A DNA stretch of 6,810 bases from Comamonas sp. lk (GCA_945875225.1 CAMCJY010000108.1:1-6810), one strand, 5' to 3'. Shown: positions 1 through 6,154, counted from the first letter of the stretch. A program made the numbers and translations. The notes: generated from the sequence alone by a model not told the origin.

Positions 1-137
1 TGTTTGGTCTGAAGGCGCCCTTGCGCGCTGGAGCATCCTTCCCGCTTGAGCTGCGCTTCGAGAATGCAGGCAAGGTGTTGGTCCAAGTCAACGTTGAAGC
101 CAATAGCGCCGCTACAAACCAGAATCACAAGCACTGA
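1..137 (+). CDS. PCu(A)C-type copper chaperone, C-terminal end (partial)
   Basis: The window opens inside a gene whose last 44 complete codons (from base 3) end at TGA 135-137. The peptide begins FGLKAPLRAGASFPLELRFE and continues NAGKVLVQVNVEA. This matches the last beta strands of the PCu(A)C (DUF461) family, where a GLK-PL-G--FPL-L-FE-AGK pattern follows the metal-binding H-x-M pair. Members are periplasmic Cu(I) chaperones that deliver copper to cytochrome oxidase or protect against copper; this is family knowledge. The metal ligands themselves lie upstream and cannot be seen. The final residues, after about codon 33, are polar and end in HKH, an ordinary variable tail. I see no clear hairpin-plus-T-run terminator downstream. 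The family call is fairly sure for so short a piece. Confidence 0.72.
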   Translation, partial: FGLKAPLRAGASFPLELRFENAGKVLVQVNVEANSAATNQNHKH

Positions 138-146
138 GCCGGCGGC

Positions 147-323
147 CTAGTGAATGATGATGGTTTCCCAAGCGTAAAAATTCTTGGTTTTGACCGCATC
201 ACTGGCGCGCTTTTTTGTGTGGCTCGTAGGGTATCCGGGCCTATAAACCTCACGGCCACACCTCGCTGCCACGATGTTGCCGTTGGGATGTTTATTCTTT
301 AGGTTGAGTGCTTGATCTTGCAA
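147..323 (-). CDS. Possible small protein of unknown function, antisense in the gap before the adhesin-E-like gene
   Basis: An open frame on the minus strand ends with TAG at 147-149. If read from a TTG at 323-321 it gives 58 residues. The frame extends further upstream, but there it is antisense to the well-supported gene starting at 336. The peptide has a protein-like look: NKHPNGNIVAARCGREVY, then RPGYPTSHTKKRASDA and a NFYAWETIIIH ending, with mixed hydrophobic and basic residues and no low-complexity runs. I do not recognise the family. It could be a real small gene, the tail of a decayed gene, or chance. The start is weak, with only a GAG about nine bases upstream. It fills most of the gap between the copper chaperone and the next gene, which otherwise holds nothing I can identify. 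Confidence 0.27.
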   Translation of the reverse strand: MQDQALNLKNKHPNGNIVAARCGREVYRPGYPTSHTKKRASDAVKTKNFYAWETIIIH

Positions 324-335
324 AGGCGTATTCTC

Positions 336-710
336 ATGAAAACCCTCCTGCTTGCAATTTTGTTTTTCTTCACTAGTTCTGCATGGGCTGAGTGGATCAC
401 CATTGGCGAGAATGACGTCGATACCCTGTATATCGATTTCGCCAGCCTGCATCCCAATGGAAAAATACGAAAAATCTTAGAGCTTCAAGACTTCAAGCAG
501 CGCGGCAAAGGAGGAGAAATGTCCGTCCTCACCAGATCTGAGTACGATTGTGAGAAGTTGTCTTACCGAGTACTAGCGGTAATCACCTATGCCGGTGCTA
601 TGGCAGCGGGTAAGAAGCTATCCACCAATACCAAAAGCTCCAAAGCTTGGGTTTTAGTGATACCGCAAACCGACAGCGAAACAGTGTTCGAAACGGTCTG
701 CGCTCAGTAG
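336..710 (+). CDS. Small exported protein, surface-adhesin E-like family
   Basis: The product has 124 residues. Residues 1-18 form a signal peptide (MKTLLLAILFFFTSSAWA, cleavage likely after AWA), so the mature part is about 106 residues. The mature chain starts EWITIGENDVDTLYID and continues with ILELQDFKQ, GEMSVLTRSEYDCE and AGAMAAGKKL. This is the pattern of the small 'surface-adhesin protein E'-like proteins common in Burkholderiales, which carry W--(I/V)G, YID, -LQD(F/Y)KQ and SEYDC motifs. Two cysteines, Cys72 and Cys122 near the C-terminus, could form a disulfide in the periplasm. ATG 336 is chosen over the in-frame ATG 312 because it starts the signal peptide directly and AAAGG lies nine bases upstream. 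The role is unknown; the adhesin name comes from a distant Haemophilus relative and should not be taken as function. The gene converges on the photolyase gene. Confidence 0.75.
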   Translation: MKTLLLAILFFFTSSAWAEWITIGENDVDTLYIDFASLHPNGKIRKILELQDFKQRGKGGEMSVLTRSEYDCEKLSYRVLAVITYAGAMAAGKKLSTNTKSSKAWVLVIPQTDSETVFETVCAQ

Positions 711-711
711 A

Positions 712-849
712 TCATTGCAAGGTAATGCAGCGCTCCAGCTCAGCGCGCCAACGCTGCACCGGGCACCGAGTGATTTGCGCGCTGTGCGTTGAAACAAAAC
801 TCTGCGTATAGTCAAACGCTGTCGCCCCCGCTTTGACGCTGCCGATCAC
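712..849 (-). CDS. Possible 45-residue ORF just downstream of the photolyase gene
   Basis: A short minus-strand frame runs from GTG 849-847 to TGA 714-712. A strong Shine-Dalgarno-like GGAGG sits five bases before the GTG. The start lies 28 bases past the photolyase stop, as expected for a last operon gene, and its stop ends one base from the stop of the convergent adhesin-E-like gene. The peptide contains AGATAFDYTQSFVSTHSA and ends RWRAELERCITLQ. I do not recognise it. The frame is open further upstream, through the photolyase tail, so the open length alone is not evidence. The main support is the ribosome-binding site and the position. It could equally be untranslated 3' sequence. Confidence 0.25.
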   Translation of the reverse strand: MIGSVKAGATAFDYTQSFVSTHSAQITRCPVQRWRAELERCITLQ

Positions 850-877
850 GTCGGCCTCCCATGCCGGTTCGCACCCG

Positions 878-2425
878 CTAAGCGAACAAGTCGCCCTGCG
901 GTGATGGTAGGTCGGATACGCGGGGCGCTTTTGGGTTGCGCCTCGGACCCGAGGTCGGCAGGCCGCTCTTGCGTGAGCCGTGTCGGGCCTGCACATCCGC
1001 CGCCTCCAGCCGGGCGTTTGGTGTTTTGCGCAACCCGTACATCCGGTCTTTGGCGGCTTTCATGGCAGCCTTGTCCTCCACGATGGGCAAAGGATAGTCT
1101 GCGCCCATGAGGCACCCGGCCATTTGTTGCACGCTCAGGTCCATCTTCCAAGGTTCTGCCAAATAGGGAAGCGGTACTTTGGCAAGTTCAGGCACCCAGC
1201 GACGAATAAACAAGCCCCGTGGGTCTTGGTCTTGTGCCTGTTTGGTGGGCGACTAAATCCGCAGTGTGTTGATACCCGTGGTGCCGCTTTGCATCTGCAT
1301 CTGGCTCCAGTGAATACCTGGCTCGTAGTCGAGAAATTGGCGCGCCAAAAAAAGACCGGTTTGTCGCCAGTGCAACCACAAATGGTAGCTGGCAAAGCTG
1401 ACCAGCATGGCCCGCATGCGAAAGTTCAACCAGCCTGTAGCCAGTAGCGAGCGCATGCAGGCATCCACCATGGGATAGCCGGTGCGACCTGCGCACCAGG
1501 CGTCAAAGTGCTTGTTGTTGAAGGCGTCCTCCCGCAAGCCATCGCACACGCGGGCGAAATTGCGAAACTCGATGTCGGGCTCATCTTCGAGCTTTTGCAT
1601 GAAATGACAGTGCCAGCGCAGTCGCCCTGCAAAGCCGCGCAGCGCATAAGCCATCTCCCGTGCAGGCGTATTGCCGATCGCCAACTCGGTGGCTTGGTGT
1701 ACGGTGCGCAGGGAAATGGTTCCAAACGCCAGATGCGGGCTCAAGCGGCTGCATCCCTCTTCAGCGCTTAAGGGGCTTGAGAGCGCCTTGCGGTACCCAT
1801 AGCCGCGAACCTGCACAAAGCTGCTGAGGGTGCGCCGCGCGGCACGCTCTCCGGCAGTTTGTAAGGTTTTTCCATGTGGCGAAAGTCCTAGGCTGGACAG
1901 CGTGGGCAAGGCAGGTTGCTCTAGCGCCAGCGCTGCGGTAAATTTGCCGTCTAAAAGGTGCAGGGGTGCGTCCATGCGCGCCTGCCAGCGCTTGGCCCAT
2001 CCTGCACGGTTGCGCAAGCCTCGTGTGACACCAGTCTGCTCGAATTGTTGCCAATTTACGCTTTTGGATAGGCACCAGAGGGCGACCTGGCGGTCGCGCG
2101 CGTAGGACCAGGCCGCTCCTGTCTCCTCGTGGCTCAGCAGGTGCGTGAAAGCTACCTCGCGTTGCAGTTGGGCCAGCACCGCTACCGCGGAGCCCACGCG
2201 CACCAGCAGCGGCAAGCCGCGCTCGGCCAGGGCTGTGCGTAACTCGCTAAGGCAGGCCAGCGCGAAGTCGACATGGCTGGCATCACAGTCGGGGCTGCTG
2301 AGCCACTCAGGTTCGATGACAAAAACGGCGAGTGCGTCTGGGTATGCGCGTGCAGCCACCAAAGGCGCATGGTCGTGCACCCGCAGATCGCGCTTGAACC
2401 ACACTAGTGCCCGTTGCTTTGTCAA
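878..2425 (-). pseudogene. Cryptochrome/DNA photolyase family gene interrupted by an in-frame TAG
   Basis: The family uses FAD and blue light to repair pyrimidine dimers or to sense light. From TTG 2425 the frame gives 390 residues, then TAG at 1253-1255, then 124 more residues in the same frame to TAG 878-880. The N-terminal antenna domain starts with ALVWFKRDLRVHDHAPL. The FAD-binding helical part shows CSRLSPHLAFGTISLRTVHQ, GRTGYPMVDACMRSLLATGW, the DYEPGIHWSQMQMQSGTTG loop and GINTLRI. After the stop, SPTKQAQDQDPRGLFIRRW and PELAKVP are typical family sequence. The stop falls where homologues have an aromatic residue (RIYSP; RIFNP in E. coli PhrB), so one base change from TAC or TAT explains it. 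Start: the longer frame from ATG 2530 would overlap the upstream gene by about 94 bases. TTG 2425 fits better, with AGGGG eight bases before it, just after the KQRALVWFK block begins. The gene is either recently inactivated, read through, or carries a sequencing error. The family call is very sure; subclass and repair activity are not known. Confidence 0.88.
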
Positions 2426-2433
2426 GCTGCCGA

Positions 2434-2439
2434 CCCCTA
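2434..2439 (-). promoter_or_regulatory. Ribosome-binding site overlapping the DUF2805 stop, for the photolyase TTG start
   Basis: On the minus strand the sequence TAGGGG contains both the stop codon TAG of the DUF2805 gene and an AGGGG Shine-Dalgarno core. Eight bases separate it from the proposed photolyase start TTG at 2425-2423. The arrangement suggests that ribosomes finishing the upstream gene reinitiate on the photolyase gene. This supports the TTG start, which is an inference from spacing. Confidence 0.45.
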
Positions 2440-2721
2440 TGGCCGCGTATGGGTGGCGCGGTGACGTAAAAAAACGGCACCACGCAGCGCTGCATGTTTG
2501 GTGCGGCGTCCGGCCACCCGGATGCGCCACATCCGAAAAGACGATGGCTTGAGGTGCCGGCGCATCAGATCAATCACCCCGGATTCATTTAAGCCGAATT
2601 GCGCCTCTATCGCTTCAAACGCTGTTCTGTCCTCCCAGGCCATTTCAATAATTCGGGAGATGCAGCCTGCAGACAGTGCAGCCGCGCTGACCTCTGACCT
2701 TCGAGTCATCGAAGGTTTCAT
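2437..2721 (-). CDS. DUF2805 / TIGR03643 family protein
   Basis: The product has 94 residues and unknown biochemical function. The family signature is clear: IIEMAWEDRTAFEAIEAQFG (residues 24-43), then LKPSSFRMWR (57-66) and GRRTKHAALR (71-80). The middle portion, about 34-54 (FEAIEAQFGLNESGVIDLMRR), looks like a helix-turn-helix, so a nucleic-acid-binding role is possible but unproven. The basic tail fits that idea. ATG 2721 is preceded by AGG four bases away; Met5 is an alternative start with no better signal. The gene ends 11 bases before the photolyase start on the same strand. My recollection, not checkable here, is that this family often neighbours photolyase or cryptochrome genes, so a shared light or DNA-damage context is plausible. 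It lies 123 bases downstream of the HupE-like gene, with no obvious terminator between them, so read-through from that operon cannot be excluded. Confidence 0.82.
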   Translation of the reverse strand: MKPSMTRRSEVSAAALSAGCISRIIEMAWEDRTAFEAIEAQFGLNESGVIDLMRRHLKPSSFRMWRIRVAGRRTKHAALRGAVFLRHRATHTRP

Positions 2722-2844
2722 AAAGCCTGGCTTAAGGCAGCCGCCATGGAGCTGCGGGGATAGCGTTCATACACTGACATAGAACTAGATTGTGCTGTCG
2801 TTCTTGGAAAGCAGTACGCTGATAGGGTTATTTTTCATTGGGAA

Positions 2845-3969
2845 TCAGGTGCTTACCAGTTTCAGGTCAAAAGCCCGCTCCAACAACCAGATTAATGCCA
2901 CCAGCATAGTGAGCCAAGAGCCCAGCACGAATACGCCGCGCAAGTAAAAGCGGGTGTTACGCAGCAAAAAAGCCACTGGCAAAAAGCCGGCAACGATGGC
3001 CATCTGCCCCACTTCCACTCCAACGTTAAAGCCCAAGAGCGAAAGCACCAAGGCGTCGGCGGGCAAGCCCAGTTCGGCCAGCACGCTGGCAAAGCCGAAA
3101 CCATGAATAAGCCCGAACCCAAATGCTACCAACCAGCGCCGCCGCTTTACCAAGGGCCACAAGTTGTTGGCAGCAGCGAGCACCACCGAAAGTGCAATGA
3201 CAGACTCGACTAACCTCGAAGGCAGGGAAACCAGCCCGAGTGCCGCCAGCGACAAAGTAATCGAGTGCGCCGCCGTGAATGAAGTAACGACCCAAAGCAC
3301 TTCGCGCAAAGCAACGCCAAAGCTGGTGACACCTTGCCAGTGCCGCATGTGCAGTACCAGCACTGCGGGCAACAGCAGGCAGAGCAGAAATAAAATATGG
3401 TCAAAGCCGATCCAGATATGCCAAACACCTTCGACAAGGTATTGGCTGAACTGCTCCCAGCGTGACGCCTGCGCGGCACCGAACTGCAGCCCACCGTTGG
3501 TGGGCGAAAGCACCGTGGTGTGGGTGGCACCATCCAGTGTCAGGCGCAGCAAGCCGCGGTGCAAACTGTCTAGATCAAACAGCAAGCGGTAATGCAAGCC
3601 CAAAGCACCCGTTGCTCCCGGACATACACCGCTCAGGTGTAACACTGCATAGCCGCCGTCGGTATGTTCGTCGACTTGTAAGCCGCTGACCTGAAGCGGG
3701 CAGCTTCCATTGCGCGTTAGTGCGAGCCGGCTCAGGGCCCAGGCGCCTAAATCGCTTTGGCGCGCTTGCAATTCTCCCCAGGTAATCTCTGCATTGCCAT
3801 CGCGGTCTAGGCCCAACGCAAAGTCTATGTCACGCAAAGCGATATCCCACTGCGCTGTGACTGTGTTGCCTTTGACATCCACCACCAGGTAGCTGTCGCT
3901 GGCCTTGTGCGCCCAGGCCGTCACCTGGCACACGAGCAGCGCTAATGCCATTGCAAGCCGGCGCATCAT
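2845..3969 (-). CDS. HupE/UreJ family integral membrane protein with an EF-hand-like loop
   Basis: The product has 374 residues. A signal peptide (1-20, ending AWA) is followed by a periplasmic domain to about residue 175 that starts HKASDSYLVV, a usual mature start in this family. Residues 55-66 read DRDGNAEITWGE, with acidic or polar ligands at loop positions 1, 3, 5, 7 and 12, as in a calcium-binding EF-hand. The membrane part (about 180-365) has around six to seven helices. It carries HIWIGFDHILFLL (184-196), AAHSITLSLA (234-242), GLIHGFGFASVLAELG (286-301) and FNVGVEVGQ (314-322). The conserved His/Asp/Glu residues in these motifs (H184, D190, H191, H235, H289, E319) could bind a metal. 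HupE/UreJ relatives include nickel or cobalt permeases linked to hydrogenase and urease, but neither enzyme is seen here, so the substrate is open. The start overlaps the stop of the TPR gene (ATGA), indicating coupled translation; ATG at 3966 is a second possible start. Confidence 0.88.
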   Translation of the reverse strand: MMRRLAMALALLVCQVTAWAHKASDSYLVVDVKGNTVTAQWDIALRDIDFALGLDRDGNAEITWGELQARQSDLGAWALSRLALTRNGSCPLQVSGLQVDEHTDGGYAVLHLSGVCPGATGALGLHYRLLFDLDSLHRGLLRLTLDGATHTTVLSPTNGGLQFGAAQASRWEQFSQYLVEGVWHIWIGFDHILFLLCLLLPAVLVLHMRHWQGVTSFGVALREVLWVVTSFTAAHSITLSLAALGLVSLPSRLVESVIALSVVLAAANNLWPLVKRRRWLVAFGFGLIHGFGFASVLAELGLPADALVLSLLGFNVGVEVGQMAIVAGFLPVAFLLRNTRFYLRGVFVLGSWLTMLVALIWLLERAFDLKLVST

Positions 3970-5180
3970 GGTGCCATCACCTGTTTCTTGACTACTGGCG
4001 GTAATCCCAGCGTCTGTTCGCCCAGCGCCCGCATTGGGGCGTCTTCAAAACCGGTGCTTTGCAGCCAGTCGCGAGCGGGCTTTGCAGCATCAGGATCGCG
4101 GGCGGCCAGAGCAGCTTCGAGCAGCATGCGCAGGTCGCGCGGCTCCTTTTGTACTTGGTAGTTTGCAGAGGCCAACTGCACGGCCAATACCGCGTTTTTG
4201 CGCAGGCGCAATTGAAACCGCGCTTCTTCCGCACGGTGGGTTGTATCGCCCCGCAACTTGGCCGCTGCAAACCGGTCGTCCAGCGCTTGTAGATGCGCTA
4301 TTGCCGTGGGTACTTGCAGCAGGGTTTCCGCTTCGGCCAGCCGCAGCAGTAATGGGTCTGACGCCTCCCATCCGGCCAGCAATTTGACAACTTCTGCCGG
4401 TCGCTTGTTGTCCAGCAAGAAGTCTGCCCATGCTGCCAGCAGATAGCCATCATCCCGATCCAGCGCCAGCGCATCGCGGTAGTGGCGTTCGGCTCGGGCT
4501 TTCTGCCCAAGCCAGGCAGATACTTCACCCAGACGGGTCAGCAACCACAGGCGTTGGTCGTCATAGCGCGCAAGAGCCAGCGTCGTTTGCAGCGTTGCAT
4601 AAGCGGAACTCAACTGGCCGGTATAAGCCTGCACTAGTCCGGTACATCCACCCTGCAATACCGGGCGCTGTAGTTCTAGCAGGGCAGCGCACTCCTTACG
4701 AGCCTTGTCATATTGCGCCAACACCAAATAGATAGCGCCCCGCCATGCATGGGCACCCGCCCGCTCGGGGTCTTGCGCCAGCGCAGCGGCAAAGTCTCCA
4801 AGCGCACCATCAAAGTCGTGGCGGTATTGGCGCAGCATGCCCCGGATCACCAGCAGGTCCACAGACATCTTTGGGTCGAATGGGCTGACGACGGCATCTG
4901 CATAACCGATGAAGCGGGGATCACCACGGGCCTGCGCGGTATCAAAGTAAGCTTGGGCTAGTGCCGCTGCAACTGCCGCGTCACCGGGAGCTTTGCGAGC
5001 GCTTGCGCGTAAGGCATCTAGTTCCCGGGCTCGACTTTCACCGGCACGAAACGGCAACTTTTCGATCACGGTGGCGTCGTCCACAGGTGTTCGCGGCGCC
5101 GACTGAGCCGGTGAGGCCAGCAAACTGCTGCACAAAGCTAAGCCTGCACAAAATGACCGTTGGAAATATCTGGAATGCAT
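3966..5180 (-). CDS. Exported TPR-repeat protein, operon partner of the HupE-like gene
   Basis: The product has 404 residues. The N-terminus is a signal peptide with a hydrophobic core (about 11-22) and a likely cut after AQSA near residue 28, so the protein should work in the periplasm. The rest is helical and alanine/leucine-rich, with tetratricopeptide-like units. The clearest are 107-140 (ending GALGDFAAALAQDPERAG), 143-170 (AHAWRGAIYLVLAQYDKA), 212-240 (ending AERHYRDALALDRDD) and 246-270. TPR proteins are scaffolds for protein-protein contacts, so this one may hold or assemble partners next to the HupE-like membrane protein; that is inference from the operon. Two cysteines (164, 179) sit close together in the chain. 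The ATG at 5180 is the only start giving a full signal peptide, yet no Shine-Dalgarno precedes it. A TAATAT box lies only 10 bases upstream, so the message may be nearly leaderless. Confidence 0.85.
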   Translation of the reverse strand: MHSRYFQRSFCAGLALCSSLLASPAQSAPRTPVDDATVIEKLPFRAGESRARELDALRASARKAPGDAAVAAALAQAYFDTAQARGDPRFIGYADAVVSPFDPKMSVDLLVIRGMLRQYRHDFDGALGDFAAALAQDPERAGAHAWRGAIYLVLAQYDKARKECAALLELQRPVLQGGCTGLVQAYTGQLSSAYATLQTTLALARYDDQRLWLLTRLGEVSAWLGQKARAERHYRDALALDRDDGYLLAAWADFLLDNKRPAEVVKLLAGWEASDPLLLRLAEAETLLQVPTAIAHLQALDDRFAAAKLRGDTTHRAEEARFQLRLRKNAVLAVQLASANYQVQKEPRDLRMLLEAALAARDPDAAKPARDWLQSTGFEDAPMRALGEQTLGLPPVVKKQVMAP

Positions 5181-5247
5181 GTTTGCGGTATATTAAGTTG
5201 CGGCTATTTTGCCGTGTTTCCACCGATTAATTCCTAGGATATTGAAG
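5181..5247. promoter_or_regulatory. Divergent promoter region between the TPR operon and the small secreted protein gene
   Basis: These 67 bases must hold the start signals of both genes. For the plus strand, TTGCGG (5183-5188) and TATTTT (5205-5210), 16 bases apart, form an acceptable sigma-70-like pair. It would start a transcript about 30 bases before ATG 5248; AGGA at 5236-5239, eight bases from the ATG, is the ribosome-binding site. For the minus strand, TAATAT (complement of 5190-5195) is a good -10 box, but no clear -35 stands 17 bases upstream. Because the two candidates overlap, expression of one direction may hinder the other. The boxes are visible; their use is inference. Confidence 0.35.
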
Positions 5248-5445
5248 ATGAAAAAATTACTGTCTATGCTCGCAGTCGCGGCTTTCTCAATGGCTTCTAT
5301 AGGCGCTTTTGCCGGATCCCACGGCGGTGCTATGTCGGACAAGGAAAAAGCAGAGTTGACCGAAAAGTGCGCCAAGATGGACCCTGCTAAGGCCGACGAC
5401 AAGATGAAGGCTGATTGCAAAAAGCTGAAGGAAATGAAGAAGTAA
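5248..5445 (+). CDS. Small exported lysine-rich di-cysteine protein of unknown function
   Basis: The product has 65 residues. Residues 1-22 form a clean signal peptide (MKKLLSMLAVAAFSMASIGA, cut after AFA). The mature part of about 43 residues starts GSHGGAM and is otherwise strongly charged: many Lys, Glu and Asp with few hydrophobic residues. Two cysteines, Cys41 and Cys57, are 16 positions apart in CAKMDPAKADDKMKADC. This suggests two short helices joined by a turn at DPAKAD and pinned by a disulfide in the periplasm. ATG 5248 is preferred over the in-frame ATG 5209 because it begins the signal peptide and has AGGA eight bases upstream. I do not recognise the family. The gene is divergent from the TPR-HupE operon and is its own transcription unit, closed by a strong terminator. 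Confidence 0.72.
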   Translation: MKKLLSMLAVAAFSMASIGAFAGSHGGAMSDKEKAELTEKCAKMDPAKADDKMKADCKKLKEMKK

Positions 5446-5463
5446 AGACTTCTGACTAGACTG

Positions 5464-5491
5464 AAAAGCGGACTTCGGTCCGCTTTTTTTT
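5464..5491 (+). terminator. Intrinsic terminator with a UUCG tetraloop
   Basis: A perfect 10-base stem (AAAAGCGGAC pairing with GTCCGCTTTT) closes on a C(TTCG)G loop, the very stable UUCG tetraloop, and runs into eight T. It lies 18 bases past the stop of the small secreted protein gene and clearly ends that transcript. Its complement also ends in a short T run, so it could act weakly on the other strand. Confidence 0.92.
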
Positions 5492-5492
5492 A

Positions 5493-5722
5493 GCTCCCTG
5501 CAGCAGATGGATAAGCAATCGCCTCGGGTTTCCTGCGTAGCGCTTGACCTATATTGCTCAATTTTGCAAAAAACGTTTTTGTACGATTTTCAATCGGGTC
5601 GGATTGAAAAATCAATCGGGCGAGGGTGATTTCACTTGTATCGGATCGCTTGTCCTCGTCTTTGGAATGTCTGCGGCGATTGACCTTGCGCTTTCGCTGC
5701 GCAGGGCAGATCTAGACCAGGG
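5493..5722. other. Intergenic stretch with repeats, no gene recognised
   Basis: No convincing gene lies between the terminator and the end of the BLUF gene; the plus-strand open frame here has no family look or ribosome-binding site. The stretch carries a 12-base palindrome AAAAACGTTTTT (5569-5580) and a perfect 9-base inverted repeat, TTTTCAATC (5587-5595) and GATTGAAAA (5602-5610), with a six-base loop. It also has a direct repeat TCAATCGGG at 5590-5598 and 5612-5620, spaced 22 bases. None resembles a terminator for the BLUF gene, as no T run follows on the minus strand. Confidence 0.5.
5587..5620. repeat. Inverted repeat overlapping a 22-base-spaced direct repeat
   Basis: TTTTCAATC (5587-5595) and GATTGAAAA (5602-5610) are perfect inverted arms around GGGTCG. 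TCAATCGGG occurs at 5590-5598 and again at 5612-5620, a 22-base spacing that is about two helical turns. The combination could be a protein-binding site or a structured RNA end; function unknown. Confidence 0.6.
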
Positions 5723-6148
5723 TCAGATGCTTACCATGGTGACGATGGGGGTACTCGTTTGAATCAGTTCTTCCAAGAGTGACATCGCGTCTTTAGCCGT
5801 TGCTGAGTAGGGATCAAATTCAGGATGCGCCATCTGCACCATGGGATCGTCTTTAGACAAATAAACAAGCGCCATAGACCATTGACCAAATCGCCGACTT
5901 TCAATCTCTTCAATGGATAACAATTGAACGTTTTGATGGTGGCGATCTGCCATGATTTGCGAATACAAAGTATTTACTCGCGTTCGTTCGCCTTCCAACA
6001 CTTGCATCCATAAGCCTGAGCCTTGGCATAAAACACCCGTAATATCTAGCTTTTTGTTATTGGCGCTAGATTTTTCTAAAATCGACGTGGTGACTGTCGT
6101 GGTAATGGGGCCTACTGATTGGCTGACATACAAAAGGCGTACGAGCAT
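5723..6148 (-). CDS. BLUF-domain blue-light sensor protein
   Basis: The product has 141 residues: one BLUF domain (about 1-97) plus a tail of about 45 residues with no recognisable output domain. BLUF domains bind FAD and respond to blue light by a hydrogen-bond switch. The key residues are present: Tyr7 in RLLYVSQ, Asn31 in NNKKLDITGVL, Gln49 in WMQVLEGE, and Trp90/Met92 in FGQWSMAL; these match the AppA positions Tyr21, Asn45, Gln63, Trp104 and Met106. The photochemistry is therefore expected to work. Short BLUF proteins of this kind usually signal by binding a partner, which cannot be named here. The start is firm: AAGGAG lies six bases before ATG 6148. The gene stands alone on its strand, facing the small secreted protein gene and divergent from the MFS gene, so its upstream region may be shared with the transporter. 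Confidence 0.93.
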   Translation of the reverse strand: MLVRLLYVSQSVGPITTTVTTSILEKSSANNKKLDITGVLCQGSGLWMQVLEGERTRVNTLYSQIMADRHHQNVQLLSIEEIESRRFGQWSMALVYLSKDDPMVQMAHPEFDPYSATAKDAMSLLEELIQTSTPIVTMVSI

Positions 6149-6154
6149 ATTGGG

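Noticed and set aside
277..305. Promoter TTGCCG - 17 bases - TAGGTT before the adhesin-E-like gene
   Set aside because: The -10 element matches only three of six consensus bases; too weak to report as a feature.
1337..1348. Perfect 12-base palindrome TTGGCGCGCCAA
   Set aside because: It lies inside the photolyase coding sequence and is explained by codons there; nothing suggests a separate function.
980..1447. 155-codon plus-strand open frame opposite the photolyase tail
   Set aside because: It is antisense to well-recognised photolyase sequence and its peptide shows no family features.
2426..2530. N-terminal extension of the photolyase from ATG 2530
   Set aside because: The extra 35 residues are an out-of-frame copy of the DUF2805 end and do not resemble photolyase sequence; TTG 2425 has a ribosome-binding site.
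4034..4387. 117-codon plus-strand open frame opposite the TPR gene
   Set aside because: It is a high-GC shadow of the TPR frame with no start signal or recognisable motif.
5687..5703. Hairpin TGCGC/GCGCA as a terminator for the BLUF gene
   Set aside because: The stem is only five bases with a seven-base loop and no T run follows on the minus strand.
5544..5762. 72-codon plus-strand open frame
   Set aside because: No Shine-Dalgarno, no family resemblance, its start overlaps the repeat cluster and its end is antisense to the BLUF gene.
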